From: Candidatus Nyctobacter psychrophilus
GTDB taxonomy: Bacteria; Vulcanimicrobiota; Vulcanimicrobiia; Vulcanimicrobiales; Vulcanimicrobiaceae
DNA length: 64,000 nucleotides
Assembly (NCBI GenBank): GCA_014305025.1
Contig: JACRTY010000020.1
Coordinates: forward strand, 1-64,000
Direction of reading: 5' to 3'
The translations under genes were made by a program, and so were the position numbers. Numbering within the stretch: position 1 is the first letter of the stretch; each line of letters starts with the position of its first letter. The notes under the pieces are model-generated. The model was not told the DNA's origin. It saw only the letters and a list, made by a program, of their open reading frames with translations, and made no database searches. This document shows, piece by piece, positions 8,885 to 16,206 of the stretch.

Positions 8885-9412
8885 ATGGAAAGCGTTTACG
8901 TTCTCGGGCTCGACCGCACGCTGGATGCCGACGCGCGCGTCGAGCGGCTGGTGTTCGAACATCAGGAGAAACTGGCGCGCTACGTTCGCCGCTTCGTGCC
9001 GCAGTCCGACGCGGCGCTCGACATCGTCCAAGACGTTTTCCTGTCGGCATACACGATGCTGCGCAGCGATCCGGCCCGGCCGCTGTCGGCGGGGTGGCTC
9101 TACAAATCGGCCACCAATCACGCCATCAGTTTTCTGCGCAAGAGCAAACGGCGCGGTGAGACCTTCGGACTCGAGGCCGCCGCGGCGGCCTTCGCGCCGG
9201 CGGAACGGTCCGACGCATCGCTCGATTTACAGGCCGCGCTGGCAGCGCTCGGCCGTGAACAACTGGAGTGCGTCATGCTGACGACGTACGCGGGTTATTC
9301 CTCCCAAGAAGCCGCGCTTATCCTCGGCATCAGTGCGGATGCGGTCCGCCAGCGCGTCTGCCGGGCCATGCGTGCGATGCGCAAAGCCCTCGAGGATCCG
9401 CGCCGTGCATGA
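8885..9412 (+). CDS. ECF-family RNA polymerase sigma factor
   Basis: The product is 175 residues, with GGAG seven bases upstream of ATG 8885. Region 2 is visible as HQEKLARYVRRFVPQSDAALDIVQDVF, and region 4 as a C-terminal helix-turn-helix (YSSQEAALILGISADAVRQRV). It directs transcription of a regulon in response to a signal sensed by the overlapping anti-sigma gene. The pair and the following cytochrome c lipoprotein suggest an envelope or redox signal, which is inference. Some ECF factors autoregulate, but I see no convincing ECF promoter upstream. Confidence 0.9.
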   Translation: MESVYVLGLDRTLDADARVERLVFEHQEKLARYVRRFVPQSDAALDIVQDVFLSAYTMLRSDPARPLSAGWLYKSATNHAISFLRKSKRRGETFGLEAAAAAFAPAERSDASLDLQAALAALGREQLECVMLTTYAGYSSQEAALILGISADAVRQRVCRAMRAMRKALEDPRRA

Positions 9413-9803
9413 CCACGATCGCTTTGAAGCGCTGGCGGGAGCAGTCGCGCTCGGTGAAGCCACACCACAGGAGCGAACGATCTTCGACAGGCACGCCCGC
9501 GCGTGCGCTGCATGTCACGACGATGCCGTCGGGATCACGCGCGTCACTGGAATCATGGCGGCGGCGCGCGATGACGAGTCGTGGCGGCCCGCGATCGGCG
9601 GTGTGCTGATGAACCGCATTCGCGACGAACGCTTGCGCCGCTCGCGTCTGACGTTGCGGGCACTGGGCTGGTCGGTGGCGTTTTCGATCGCGCTCGACGC
9701 CGCCTTCGTCAGCGGGGTCACCTCGTATGCCGGCCGGGTCTTGCACGATACCGGCGGGACCATGGCCAACGTCGTTGCTGCGTACCGCGCGGGGGCCCGG
9801 TAG
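9405..9803 (+). CDS. Anti-sigma factor with zinc-binding domain and one membrane span
   Basis: The product is 132 residues from GTG 9405, overlapping the sigma gene by eight bases. The N-terminal part has the ZAS signature (H...HARACAACHDD; HxxxCxxC) that holds zinc and binds sigma region 2. A hydrophobic stretch near residues 88-108 is the single transmembrane span, leaving a short C-terminal tail outside the cytoplasm. The partner is the ECF factor immediately upstream. The ATG reading further upstream lies in the sigma frame overlap and is not used. Confidence 0.85.
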   Translation: MHDHDRFEALAGAVALGEATPQERTIFDRHARACAACHDDAVGITRVTGIMAAARDDESWRPAIGGVLMNRIRDERLRRSRLTLRALGWSVAFSIALDAAFVSGVTSYAGRVLHDTGGTMANVVAAYRAGAR

Positions 9804-9898
9804 CGTTCGAACGGCGGCGCCGCTCGGGTCGAAGCGACGAAGAACGTGTGACGAAAGGTGGTAAGGGTACGTCGTCGCACATCTCGAGGGTGAACACG

Positions 9899-10306
9899 TT
9901 GAGAACCTTCGTCCCGTCTCTGGCGGCATGCGCCGTCGCCGCTCTTCTGTTAGCCGGTTGTGGAAAACATAACGCCGCACACGAGCATAATCCCAATGCG
10001 GCGGCATCGGGGCCGATCAGCGACAGCGGCGACACGGGCCTCCGTCCGAAGCCCGGCGCGACCGTTGCAATGGGCGACCCGCAGCACGGGGCGGCGATCT
10101 TTTCACAGAACTGCGCGAGCTGCCACGGTGCTCAAGGAGCCGGCGGTGGAATCGGTCCGCGGCTCAAGGCTGAAAAGAGCCGCAAGAATTACCAGCAGGC
10201 GATCGCCTGGATAAAAAATCCGCAGCCGCCCATGCCCAAACTGTATCCCGCCCCGCTATCCGAAAGCGACGTCAATGACGTCGCCGCCTACGTCGAGTCG
10301 TTGTAG
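9899..10306 (+). CDS. Mono-heme cytochrome c lipoprotein
   Basis: The product is about 135 residues. It has a lipoprotein signal ending in the lipobox LLLAGC, a low-complexity linker, then a class-I cytochrome c domain with CASCH near residue 74 and a probable methionine ligand in PPMPKLYP. The C-terminus SESDVNDVAAYVESL is the classic last helix. TTG 9899 has GAGG at a good distance; GTG 9890 is an alternative three codons upstream. It sits just after the sigma/anti-sigma pair and may be part of an envelope electron-transfer or redox-sensing unit. Confidence 0.88.
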   Translation: MRTFVPSLAACAVAALLLAGCGKHNAAHEHNPNAAASGPISDSGDTGLRPKPGATVAMGDPQHGAAIFSQNCASCHGAQGAGGGIGPRLKAEKSRKNYQQAIAWIKNPQPPMPKLYPAPLSESDVNDVAAYVESL

Positions 10307-10308
10307 CA

Positions 10309-11766
10309 GTAACCGGACCCGCGCGTAGCCTTTTCCTGTTCGACCGCGATCTGCGGCTCGACGACCACGCCGGTCTGGCGGCCGCGGCGCGTTACGGGGA
10401 GATCGTACCGGCGCTGATCCTCGATCCGGCGACCGCCGCACGCCTGCGCGCCAATCCCCGCCGCGCGGCGTATTTCTGCGCCGCCGTCGGCTCGCTCGCG
10501 GCGGATCTGGAACGTCGCGGTACCGGGCTCCTCTGCCGGCGCGGTCCGCTGCCCGCGACCGCGCTTCGGCTGGCACGTCAGAGCCGTGCTACGCGGGTCG
10601 CCTGGACGATCGCCTATGATGCCGGCACGCTGGACGTGCAGCGTCGCCTGCAAGCGGCCCTGGAAGAGGCCGGCATCGGGGTTCTCGCCGTGCACGACGC
10701 ATCGGCGGTCGCCCCGGACGAGACCGCCGCGGCGCGCACGGCCGATGAAGGCCGCGGCTATTCTTCGCGCGCGGCGTATCTGCTTGCCTGGGCGGAACAG
10801 CCGCGGCCGCCGGTCACGGCATCGCTTCGCTTGGCCGTGCCGATGGTGGAGTGCGACAGCGATCCCTTGCCCCAGGCGGCAGAGTTCGGCGGCGGCGGCG
10901 AATCGCCCGATGTCGGTGAGCGTCACGCCCGCGCTGCCTGCGACGCGTATCTCGCAGCGCCGGCGCTCCAATATGCAGCGGCGCGGGAAGTTCCGGCGGG
11001 TCCGCCGACGGCGCGACTCTCGGCGGCTTTGTCGTTTGGCACGATTGCCGCCCGCACGGTGCTCGCGGCGATCGACGAGCGCGCCGCGGACCGCTTTCTA
11101 CTCGTCGAAGAGCGGACGTCGCTCGACGCGCTGCGCCGGTCGCTGGCAGAGCGCGATTTCTTCTTGCAGTTGGCGTGGTTCTTCGAAGGTTCGCCCGATG
11201 CGCCGCTGCAGGCGCGCATGCGGCATTTTCCGTTCGCGCGAGAGCATCCGGCGCTGACCGCCTGGCGCGACGGCCGCACCGGTTATCCGCTGGTCGATGC
11301 AGGGATGCGCCAGTTGCATGCGACCGGCTGGATGCATCCGCGCGCCCGCGCCGTCGCGGCGTCGTTTCTGTGCTTCGATCTCGGCGTGGATTGGCGCGTC
11401 GGACGCGATGCGTGGGAGCGTGACCTCGAAGAAGACGATGCGGCGCTGGCGACCGGGAACTGGCAGTGGATCGCCGGCGTCGGTGCCGATCTCGCGCAGT
11501 TTCCGCGCGTCTACAATCCGCGCAAACAGGCTCGCGTCTACGATCCCGCAGGGGCGTATGCGCGCCGCTGGATTCCCGAACTCCGCGGCGTGCCGGTGCC
11601 CGGCTTAACCGGAATGCCGCGCGAAGGCAACGAGGGGCAACTGCGGCTGCCCCTGTTCGGCGCCGACCCATATCCGGGACCCGTCGTCGATCACGAACGC
11701 GCCGCGCGGGATTTCTTGCGTCGCTACGGTGAGTTCAGGCGCGGCGCCGGGAACGCCGCGCAGTGA
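10309..11766 (+). CDS. phr: Class I photolyase / cryptochrome-family protein without a canonical start codon
   Basis: The coding frame opens right after the cytochrome gene and gives about 485 residues, normal for DNA photolyase, which repairs UV dimers with FADH and blue light. The N-terminal Rossmann strand LFLFDRDLRLDDH begins within ten codons of the frame opening. The FAD domain is clear: VDAGMRQLHATGWMHPRAR, DWRVG, NWQWIAGVGAD and RVYNPRKQ. No ATG, GTG or TTG occurs in this frame before GTG 10636, which would delete the N-terminal domain. The start is therefore noncanonical or the sequence has an error near the 5' end; the given start is the first plausible codon (GTA) and is approximate. 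Confidence 0.85.
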   Translation, partial: VTGPARSLFLFDRDLRLDDHAGLAAAARYGEIVPALILDPATAARLRANPRRAAYFCAAVGSLAADLERRGTGLLCRRGPLPATALRLARQSRATRVAWTIAYDAGTLDVQRRLQAALEEAGIGVLAVHDASAVAPDETAAARTADEGRGYSSRAAYLLAWAEQPRPPVTASLRLAVPMVECDSDPLPQAAEFGGGGESPDVGERHARAACDAYLAAPALQYAAAREVPAGPPTARLSAALSFGTIAARTVLAAIDERAADRFLLVEERTSLDALRRSLAERDFFLQLAWFFEGSPDAPLQARMRHFPFAREHPALTAWRDGRTGYPLVDAGMRQLHATGWMHPRARAVAASFLCFDLGVDWRVGRDAWERDLEEDDAALATGNWQWIAGVGADLAQFPRVYNPRKQARVYDPAGAYARRWIPELRGVPVPGLTGMPREGNEGQLRLPLFGADPYPGPVVDHERAARDFLRRYGEFRRGAGNAAQ

Positions 11767-11768
11767 AG

Positions 11769-12374
11769 TCACGCCGCGACGGCGCGCTCATCATGGCGTG
11801 CTTCGCGCTCGTCGAGCCAGTCGCTGAGAAGGGGCACGCGCACGTCCTCGGCGTTCCACACCCGAAAACCGTAGATGAACGTTGCCACGATCCAGATCGG
11901 AAAGAGGGCGGCGAGCAATGGGAAAGCCGACCAACCCAGAAGCGGAATTTGCGCGACCGCTCCGAGGGCGACCCACAATCCAAAAAGGCCGAAGTTGAGC
12001 CCCAGCGCCTGCAGTGCTTGGCGGCGCACCGCGCGCGAGCGGGTCGGGTCGAGCAGCGCCAGCGCCGCGAGCGGCCACAACACGTAGCCCAGCGCCAGCA
12101 GGACGCGCGTCTCGCCCGAAACGTTCGCGAGCGTAGTCGTGGCCACGACGCGGGCGGGCACCGATGGCGGCGGAGGCGGCGCGTGGGGCGGCGGGTTGGC
12201 CGGTCCGACTCGGCCGCGTAGCCCGCGGCGCGTCCCGCTTGAGGCCTGCATGCGTCGCTCCAGCCGGCACCCCGGGCAGACGCCTTGCGCGTCGCGGCAC
12301 GTCGCGCAGATCGGGTTACGGCAGTCGTGACAAACGGCGACCGATGGAACGGCGTTGTGGAAGTAACAGTCCAC
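11769..12374 (-). CDS. Membrane protein with N-terminal B-box-like zinc finger
   Basis: The product is 201 residues from a GTG start. The first about 40 residues hold CYFH...CHDCRNPICATC...GVCPGC, a B-box/treble-clef-like zinc site. A proline-rich linker follows (near residues 55-70), then four hydrophobic stretches typical of DUF4870-like small membrane proteins. This zinc-finger plus membrane layout is common in bacteria, but its role is unknown. It is convergent with the photolyase, only two bases apart. Confidence 0.75.
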   Translation of the reverse strand: MDCYFHNAVPSVAVCHDCRNPICATCRDAQGVCPGCRLERRMQASSGTRRGLRGRVGPANPPPHAPPPPPSVPARVVATTTLANVSGETRVLLALGYVLWPLAALALLDPTRSRAVRRQALQALGLNFGLFGLWVALGAVAQIPLLGWSAFPLLAALFPIWIVATFIYGFRVWNAEDVRVPLLSDWLDEREARHDERAVAA

Positions 12375-12412
12375 GGCGAACCCTCCGGCAAACGATGGAA
12401 TCTGTGTAAGCT

Positions 12413-12480
12413 ACCGGGATCGGGTGCAAAGGTTTCGCACCGGGATCGGATGCAAAGGTTTCGACGAAACCTTTGCATCC
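12413..12480. repeat. 26-bp tandem repeat followed by a perfect palindrome
   Basis: Two adjacent 26-base units (12413-12438 and 12439-12464) differ at only two positions. The core GGATGCAAAGGTTTCG of the second unit (12448-12463) is repeated exactly as its reverse complement at 12465-12480, with one base between, so the region can form a 16-bp hairpin or bind a dimeric regulator. It lies between the divergent zinc-finger gene and the ABC exporter, overlapping the TTG start proposed for the latter. Confidence 0.85.
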
Positions 12481-14257
12481 GAAGAAAGGGAACCCAGAGC
12501 TGAAGAGCGCGGTCGATGCGAATGAACGCTGGGCCGTTACGCGCCGGCTGTTGCGCGAAGCGCGGCCGTACTATCCGCGGCTTATCCTAGCGCTTCTCTT
12601 GGGCCTGATCGCGGGGCTCGGGCCGCTGGCGTTGACCAAGGCTTTTCCGCTGGTCATCGACGGCGTGATCGAGAACCCCAAGCACCCCGTCGACTTGCTC
12701 GTGTGGGTGATCGTCGGCGTCTTCGGCGTCAATTTGATCTCAAACGCCGCGACCTACGGTCAGAGTTACCTCACCGCGTGGAGCGGCCAACGCTTGATTG
12801 CGAATTTTCGTGTGCGGCTGTTCGAACGCACGATGCGCATGCCGCTCTCGGAATTCGATGCGTGGCGCCCCGGTGAATTCATCGCGCGCTTCAACAACGA
12901 CTTGACGTTGATGACCGACGCCCTGTCGGTTTCGCTGCCGCAGTTTTTCGTGACCCTTGTAACGCTGGTCGCATCGCTCGCCTACATGCTCTACATCGAC
13001 TGGCTGCTCGCGCTGTTTCTGTTCGTGTTCGCGCCGATCGTCAACTTCGTCGTGGCCGGTTTCACGCGCACGATCTCCGCCAGCACCAAACGCGCGCAGG
13101 AACAGATCGCCGACCTCTCGGCCAATCTGACCGAAGTGCTGCACGGCCAGCGCATCGTCAAGGCCTTCGGGCGCGAAGGGTACGAAGTCGCGCGCTTCGG
13201 CCAGAGCAACGAGCGCTATTTCGGCGCCTTTATGAAAGTGCTGCAGCTGGGGCAGACGCAGACGCCGATCGTCGCGATGATCATCACGACGGCGCTGCTC
13301 GCGATCATGGCCTTCTCGGCGCGGGAGGCGATCGTCGGACGCATGGCGCCCGGTCAGATCTTTCAATTCTGGAGCTTGGTCGTGCTCGCGATCAATCCGC
13401 TCAATCGGCTCGCCTCGTTCATCGGCGACATCTCCAAAGGACTCGTGGGCGCGGCGCGTATTTATGAAGTGCTGGACCTTCCGGTCGAGGACGACCGCGG
13501 CGCGTCCACAATGCCGGCGACGCCGATAGCAGGCGAACTCGCCTTCGAGAGCGTGACGTTCGCCTACAAGCCCGATGCGCCAATCGTGCTGCACGCGTTT
13601 TCCGCACACATCGCCGCCGGCGACATCGTTGCACTGGTGGGGCCTTCCGGCGCGGGCAAGACGACCATCGTGAACCTCGTTCCGCGGTTCTACGAACCGC
13701 AGCGCGGCCGCATCACCCTCGACGGGCGCGACCTGTGCGATTTTTCGCTGTCTGCCTTGCGCGGCGCAATCGCGATCGTTCCTCAAGAACCGTTACTGTT
13801 CAGCGGTACCGTGGCCGCCAACATCCGCTACGGCCGGCTCGCTGCGAGCGATGACGAAGTCGAAGCCGCCGCGCGGGAAGCCAACGCTGAAGAGTTCATA
13901 CTCGACCTCCCGCTCGGCTATGAGACGACCGTCGGCGAACGCGGCATGCGCCTCTCGGGCGGTCAGCGTCAGCGCATCTCGATCGCGCGCGCGGTCTTGC
14001 GCGACCCGCGCATCTTGATCCTCGACGAGGCGACCAGCGCCCTCGACAGCCACTCGGAGCGCCTGATCGAAGCGGCCCTCGACCGGCTGCTGCCGGGACG
14101 CACGACCTTGATCGTCGCGCACCGCCTCTCGACGATCCGCCGTGCGCACACGATCCTGTACGTCGAAAACGGACGCGTCGTGGAAGCGGGGAGCCACGAT
14201 CAGCTGCTCGCCCGGGGCGGCCCTTACGCGCGCCTCTACGCGGCGCAGTTCGTCTAG
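12473..14257 (+). CDS. MsbA-like ABC exporter (fused membrane and ATPase domains)
   Basis: The product is about 590 residues: six transmembrane helices (residues about 30-320) followed by a nucleotide-binding domain. It has Walker A GPSGAGKTT near residue 390, the Q-loop PQEPLLFSG, signature LSGGQRQR, Walker B ILILDEATSALDS and the H-loop AHRLS. It works as a homodimer in the inner membrane; lipid A-core, lipid or peptide export is typical of the family, but the cargo is not readable. TTG 12473 lies inside a palindrome. CTG 12500, nine bases after AAAGGG, is a better-spaced start and would shorten the protein by nine residues. Confidence 0.9.
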   Translation: MHPKKGNPELKSAVDANERWAVTRRLLREARPYYPRLILALLLGLIAGLGPLALTKAFPLVIDGVIENPKHPVDLLVWVIVGVFGVNLISNAATYGQSYLTAWSGQRLIANFRVRLFERTMRMPLSEFDAWRPGEFIARFNNDLTLMTDALSVSLPQFFVTLVTLVASLAYMLYIDWLLALFLFVFAPIVNFVVAGFTRTISASTKRAQEQIADLSANLTEVLHGQRIVKAFGREGYEVARFGQSNERYFGAFMKVLQLGQTQTPIVAMIITTALLAIMAFSAREAIVGRMAPGQIFQFWSLVVLAINPLNRLASFIGDISKGLVGAARIYEVLDLPVEDDRGASTMPATPIAGELAFESVTFAYKPDAPIVLHAFSAHIAAGDIVALVGPSGAGKTTIVNLVPRFYEPQRGRITLDGRDLCDFSLSALRGAIAIVPQEPLLFSGTVAANIRYGRLAASDDEVEAAAREANAEEFILDLPLGYETTVGERGMRLSGGQRQRISIARAVLRDPRILILDEATSALDSHSERLIEAALDRLLPGRTTLIVAHRLSTIRRAHTILYVENGRVVEAGSHDQLLARGGPYARLYAAQFV

Positions 14258-14288
14258 TGCTTGGTTGATCTCCGCAACCAAACACTAG
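14254..14288. terminator. Hairpin between convergent genes, candidate bidirectional terminator
   Basis: A 14-base stem (CTAGTGCTTGGTTG / CAACCAAACACTAG, one G-T wobble) encloses a seven-base loop and includes the stop codon of the ABC exporter. It lies between two convergent genes. There is no T run, so intrinsic termination is plausible but not certain. Confidence 0.5.
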
Positions 14289-14323
14289 ACGCCTCGCCGG
14301 CGATGTGGACTAGCGCAGACCGA

Positions 14324-14779
14324 TTATGGTTCGGTCGGCGCATCCTTGGCTTCGCGCTGATGTTCTGCCAGCGCCGCTTCGATCGACGACGTGCTAAACG
14401 AAATAACGCGTTCGGCGCGCCCGCAAGCGCGCTCGGCGTCAGCGCGGGGAACGACCTCCGCCGGATCCGCGTCGCCTACGGCGTCCGGATAGCGCGATCC
14501 GAGATAGTACAGGTCAAGAGCAGCGGCGTCGGCTGCCAACTCGGCGGGAACGTCGAAGCCCTCGTCGCGCAAATTCCGCAAAAGCGTGCCGACGGAGTGC
14601 GTGAGCGGGTGATCATCGCTGTGCGCGATGAGCACGCCCTTCAGCGCCATCTCCGCAGCCTGCTGCGCATGGAACGTCGCACGGGCCGGATGGTCGGCCG
14701 CGAGCTTGCAGGCGATCGTGAGATCTTCGGCGGCGTTGCGCAACCAAGTCCGTGCGACCCCGATTCGGTCACGCTGCAT
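14324..14779 (-). CDS. HEPN-domain protein (MNT/HEPN module)
   Basis: The product is about 151 residues from ATG 14779 (MQRDRIGVARTWL). It has the alpha-helical HEPN pattern: AAEDLTIA, the HAQQAAEMALKGVLIAHSDDHPLTHSVGTLL core, and the YYLGSRYPDAV segment typical of HEPN partners of minimal nucleotidyltransferases. In such pairs HEPN acts as an RNase-like toxin or as the regulatory partner. The strict RxxxxH catalytic motif is not obvious, so activity is uncertain. Its start overlaps the nucleotidyltransferase stop by about 11 bases. An upstream ATG would add 12 residues. Confidence 0.8.
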   Translation of the reverse strand: MQRDRIGVARTWLRNAAEDLTIACKLAADHPARATFHAQQAAEMALKGVLIAHSDDHPLTHSVGTLLRNLRDEGFDVPAELAADAAALDLYYLGSRYPDAVGDADPAEVVPRADAERACGRAERVISFSTSSIEAALAEHQREAKDAPTEP

Positions 14780-15131
14780 ACGCCAGCTTGGCCGTTTCGA
14801 GAATCGTTCGCCCAAAGCTCGTCGTCGGAAGCCGGTCGCGATACTCGTCCGGAGTCACGACGATGAGGTCAAATTCAATTCCCAGATCTGCTGCACCCGC
14901 GAGATCCGCTCCTCGCTCGGGCCCGCGCAAGCTCGTCTCACGGACGACGAGCAAATCCAAGTCGCTCCGCGGCGCAATGCGGTCGCATCCCATCGAGCCG
15001 AAGACATAGACCGCGCGCACGTCGGGGTACGCGCGCGCAACCGCGATGAAACGTTTGAGCGCCGAAACCAGCTCGGCGCGCCGCTCGGCAGCGCGTTGAG
15101 CGTAGCTTGCCACGCAGCGGCGTTTCGCCAA
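14769..15131 (-). CDS. Minimal nucleotidyltransferase (MNT antitoxin type)
   Basis: The product is 120 residues with the polymerase-beta-like nucleotidyltransferase signature GSMGCDRIAPRSDLDLLVV (GS...DxD) near residues 50-68 and the third strand EFDLIVV. MNT proteins paired with HEPN proteins neutralise the partner by AMPylation. It is first in the two-gene minus-strand unit and overlaps the HEPN gene. The locus sits in the only clearly accessory-looking pocket of the window, next to decayed genes. Confidence 0.82.
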   Translation of the reverse strand: MAKRRCVASYAQRAAERRAELVSALKRFIAVARAYPDVRAVYVFGSMGCDRIAPRSDLDLLVVRETSLRGPERGADLAGAADLGIEFDLIVVTPDEYRDRLPTTSFGRTILETAKLAYAA

Positions 15132-15428
15132 ACGTCGACGCGACTCCCGGACAACGCAAACTCTTCACGTGGCGTGGACTATGGCTTCCTGCCGTACAAA
15201 GCGCCCGGGACGATCATGCTCGCGTGCTTGCCGCCCGCTCCGCTTTGCCGGCGAACGGGTGCGGGGTTACGAACCCTCGCAGTAGCGGGCTCCCGTGCGG
15301 CAAGCCGATCAATAAAACGGGAGCTATCGTACGCTTCATTACCGTCCCAGAAAGCTGCATGCGACGCTTGCTCTCAACGCACGTTCCGGCTCTCCGGCGC
15401 GACCGGTGTCGACAGCCCAAGCTGCAAT
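15132..15428. other. Non-coding stretch with no recognised feature
   Basis: Short open frames on both strands here have no start signal, domain or coherent composition. Together with the two decayed genes to its right, it looks like degraded accessory sequence between the MNT/HEPN module and csrA. I see no hairpin, promoter or repeat worth calling. Confidence 0.5.
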
Positions 15429-15665
15429 CTAACCTTGCTTCGGCCTCTTGCGACTCGGAGATGCCGGCCGCCGTGGTCTCGGAGCGCTCCGGCTCTTTGC
15501 GGTCGGCTCGTCGCCCGGCACGGGCGCGTTCCCGACACCGGCCCGATCCAGAATCGCGAGCGCCCTCCGAGTGTTCCCGCGCATTGCCCCGCTCGCGGAA
15601 GTAGTCTTCCGTGCGCAGTGCTGAGACTTTCTCGGCCACCGCAACGCAAAGTTACTTTTTCTCAT
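15429..15665 (-). pseudogene. Decayed ribbon-helix-helix-type antitoxin gene
   Basis: A strong Shine-Dalgarno (AAGGAGAG) precedes ATG 15665 and the start MRKSNFALR, which matches the N-terminus of a family of small RHH-like antitoxins. After nine codons the frame jumps: the next frame reads VAEKVSALRTEDYFRERGNARE, and the first frame then resumes with ALAILDRAGVGNAPVPGDE, both of which resemble later segments of the same family. This is best explained by an internal deletion of the central part plus a frameshift. The family match is from memory of the pattern. No intact toxin partner is seen. Confidence 0.5.
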
Positions 15666-15704
15666 GTCTCTCCTTTACGTAATCAAGTGCTTCCATGAGT
15701 GAAA

Positions 15705-15905
15705 TCACAGCGATCCCAAACCGGCGAGCCGCAGCGAAAGGTCGTATCGAAAGAGCCACGCCATCGACAGGTCGGCCAGCGGAGACAGCGTGAAGCTGTA
15801 GCTGAACATCGGGTTGAGCGTCGTGACGTCGTCGAGACCGGCATACCGCAGCACGTGCGGCCGCGTGAACGCGTTCTGTCGGTCTGCAGGCGAATGAAAG
15901 GCCCG
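15705..15905 (-). pseudogene. C-terminal fragment of an unidentified gene
   Basis: A stop-to-stop frame of 67 codons with no ATG at its head reads as ordinary protein (AFHSPADRQNAFTRPH, RYAGLDDVTTLNPMFSYSF, DLSMAWLFRYDLSLRLAGLG) and ends at a stop at 15705. The hydrophobic/aromatic alternation and lack of a start suggest the tail of a longer gene whose 5' part has been lost. I do not recognise the family. Confidence 0.4.
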
Positions 15906-15937
15906 CTAGGGTGGCTCGGACGAATCTGTGCCGCGCG

Positions 15938-16105
15938 ATGCTCATTCTACGGCGCAAAGTCGGCCAAGGCGTGACGATCGGTGATGACATCCGAGTCGTG
16001 GTGGTCGCCGTCGACGGCGACGGCGTGCGGCTGGGGATCGAAGCACCGCGCGACGTGCCCGTCCGGCGGGCGGAGCAGGACGAAAGTGAACCGTTCGTGA
16101 TATAA
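15938..16105 (+). CDS. csrA: Carbon storage regulator CsrA, RNA-binding
   Basis: The product is 55 residues starting [18 protein letters not shown], the canonical CsrA beginning, and continuing through [14 protein letters not shown], the second RNA-contact strand. CsrA dimers bind GGA motifs in mRNA leaders and block or promote translation. The in-frame GTG upstream would add nine non-homologous residues and is not used. No flagellar genes or fliW are nearby. The rpsB promoter -10 overlaps the csrA stop codon. Confidence 0.93.
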   Translation: MLILRRKVGQGVTIGDDIRVVVVAVDGDGVRLGIEAPRDVPVRRAEQDESEPFVI

Positions 16106-16106
16106 T
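16098..16106 (+). promoter_or_regulatory. Extended -10 promoter for the rpsB operon
   Basis: TGATATAAT (TGn plus a consensus TATAAT) straddles the csrA stop codon, about 100 bases before rpsB. A weak -35 (AGGACG) lies 18 bases upstream. The extended -10 can compensate for a poor -35. It would drive rpsB-tsf-pyrH-frr and probably genes beyond. Confidence 0.6.
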
Positions 16107-16148
16107 CGACCGGTTGATAACTTCGCCCGGCATGAGGCTGGGCGCGAT

Positions 16149-16191
16149 GGTCTCGAACGCACGAGCGCGACGGAACGAGCCGTGTGAGACC
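16149..16191 (+). promoter_or_regulatory. Leader hairpin abutting the rpsB ribosome-binding site
   Basis: GGTCTC (16149-16154) pairs with GAGACC (16186-16191), with further possible pairs inside (GCAC/GTGT). The 3' arm ends directly before the AGAAAGG Shine-Dalgarno of rpsB. It is a candidate site for autogenous control by S2 or for CsrA action, which is inference from position only. Confidence 0.4.
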
Positions 16192-16206
16192 AGAAAGGTC
16201 CTACCG

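Noticed and set aside
10814-11671. 285-codon arginine-rich frame on the minus strand
   Set aside because: It is the shadow of the photolyase gene; the arginine-rich, domain-free content is typical of such frames.
12740-13786. 348-codon frame opposite the ABC exporter
   Set aside because: The exporter motifs on the plus strand are unambiguous, and this frame has no domain.
15214-15639. 141-codon minus-strand frame in the accessory pocket
   Set aside because: Only its first 20 or so codons look like protein (the antitoxin remnant); the rest is low-complexity and overlaps better-supported pieces.
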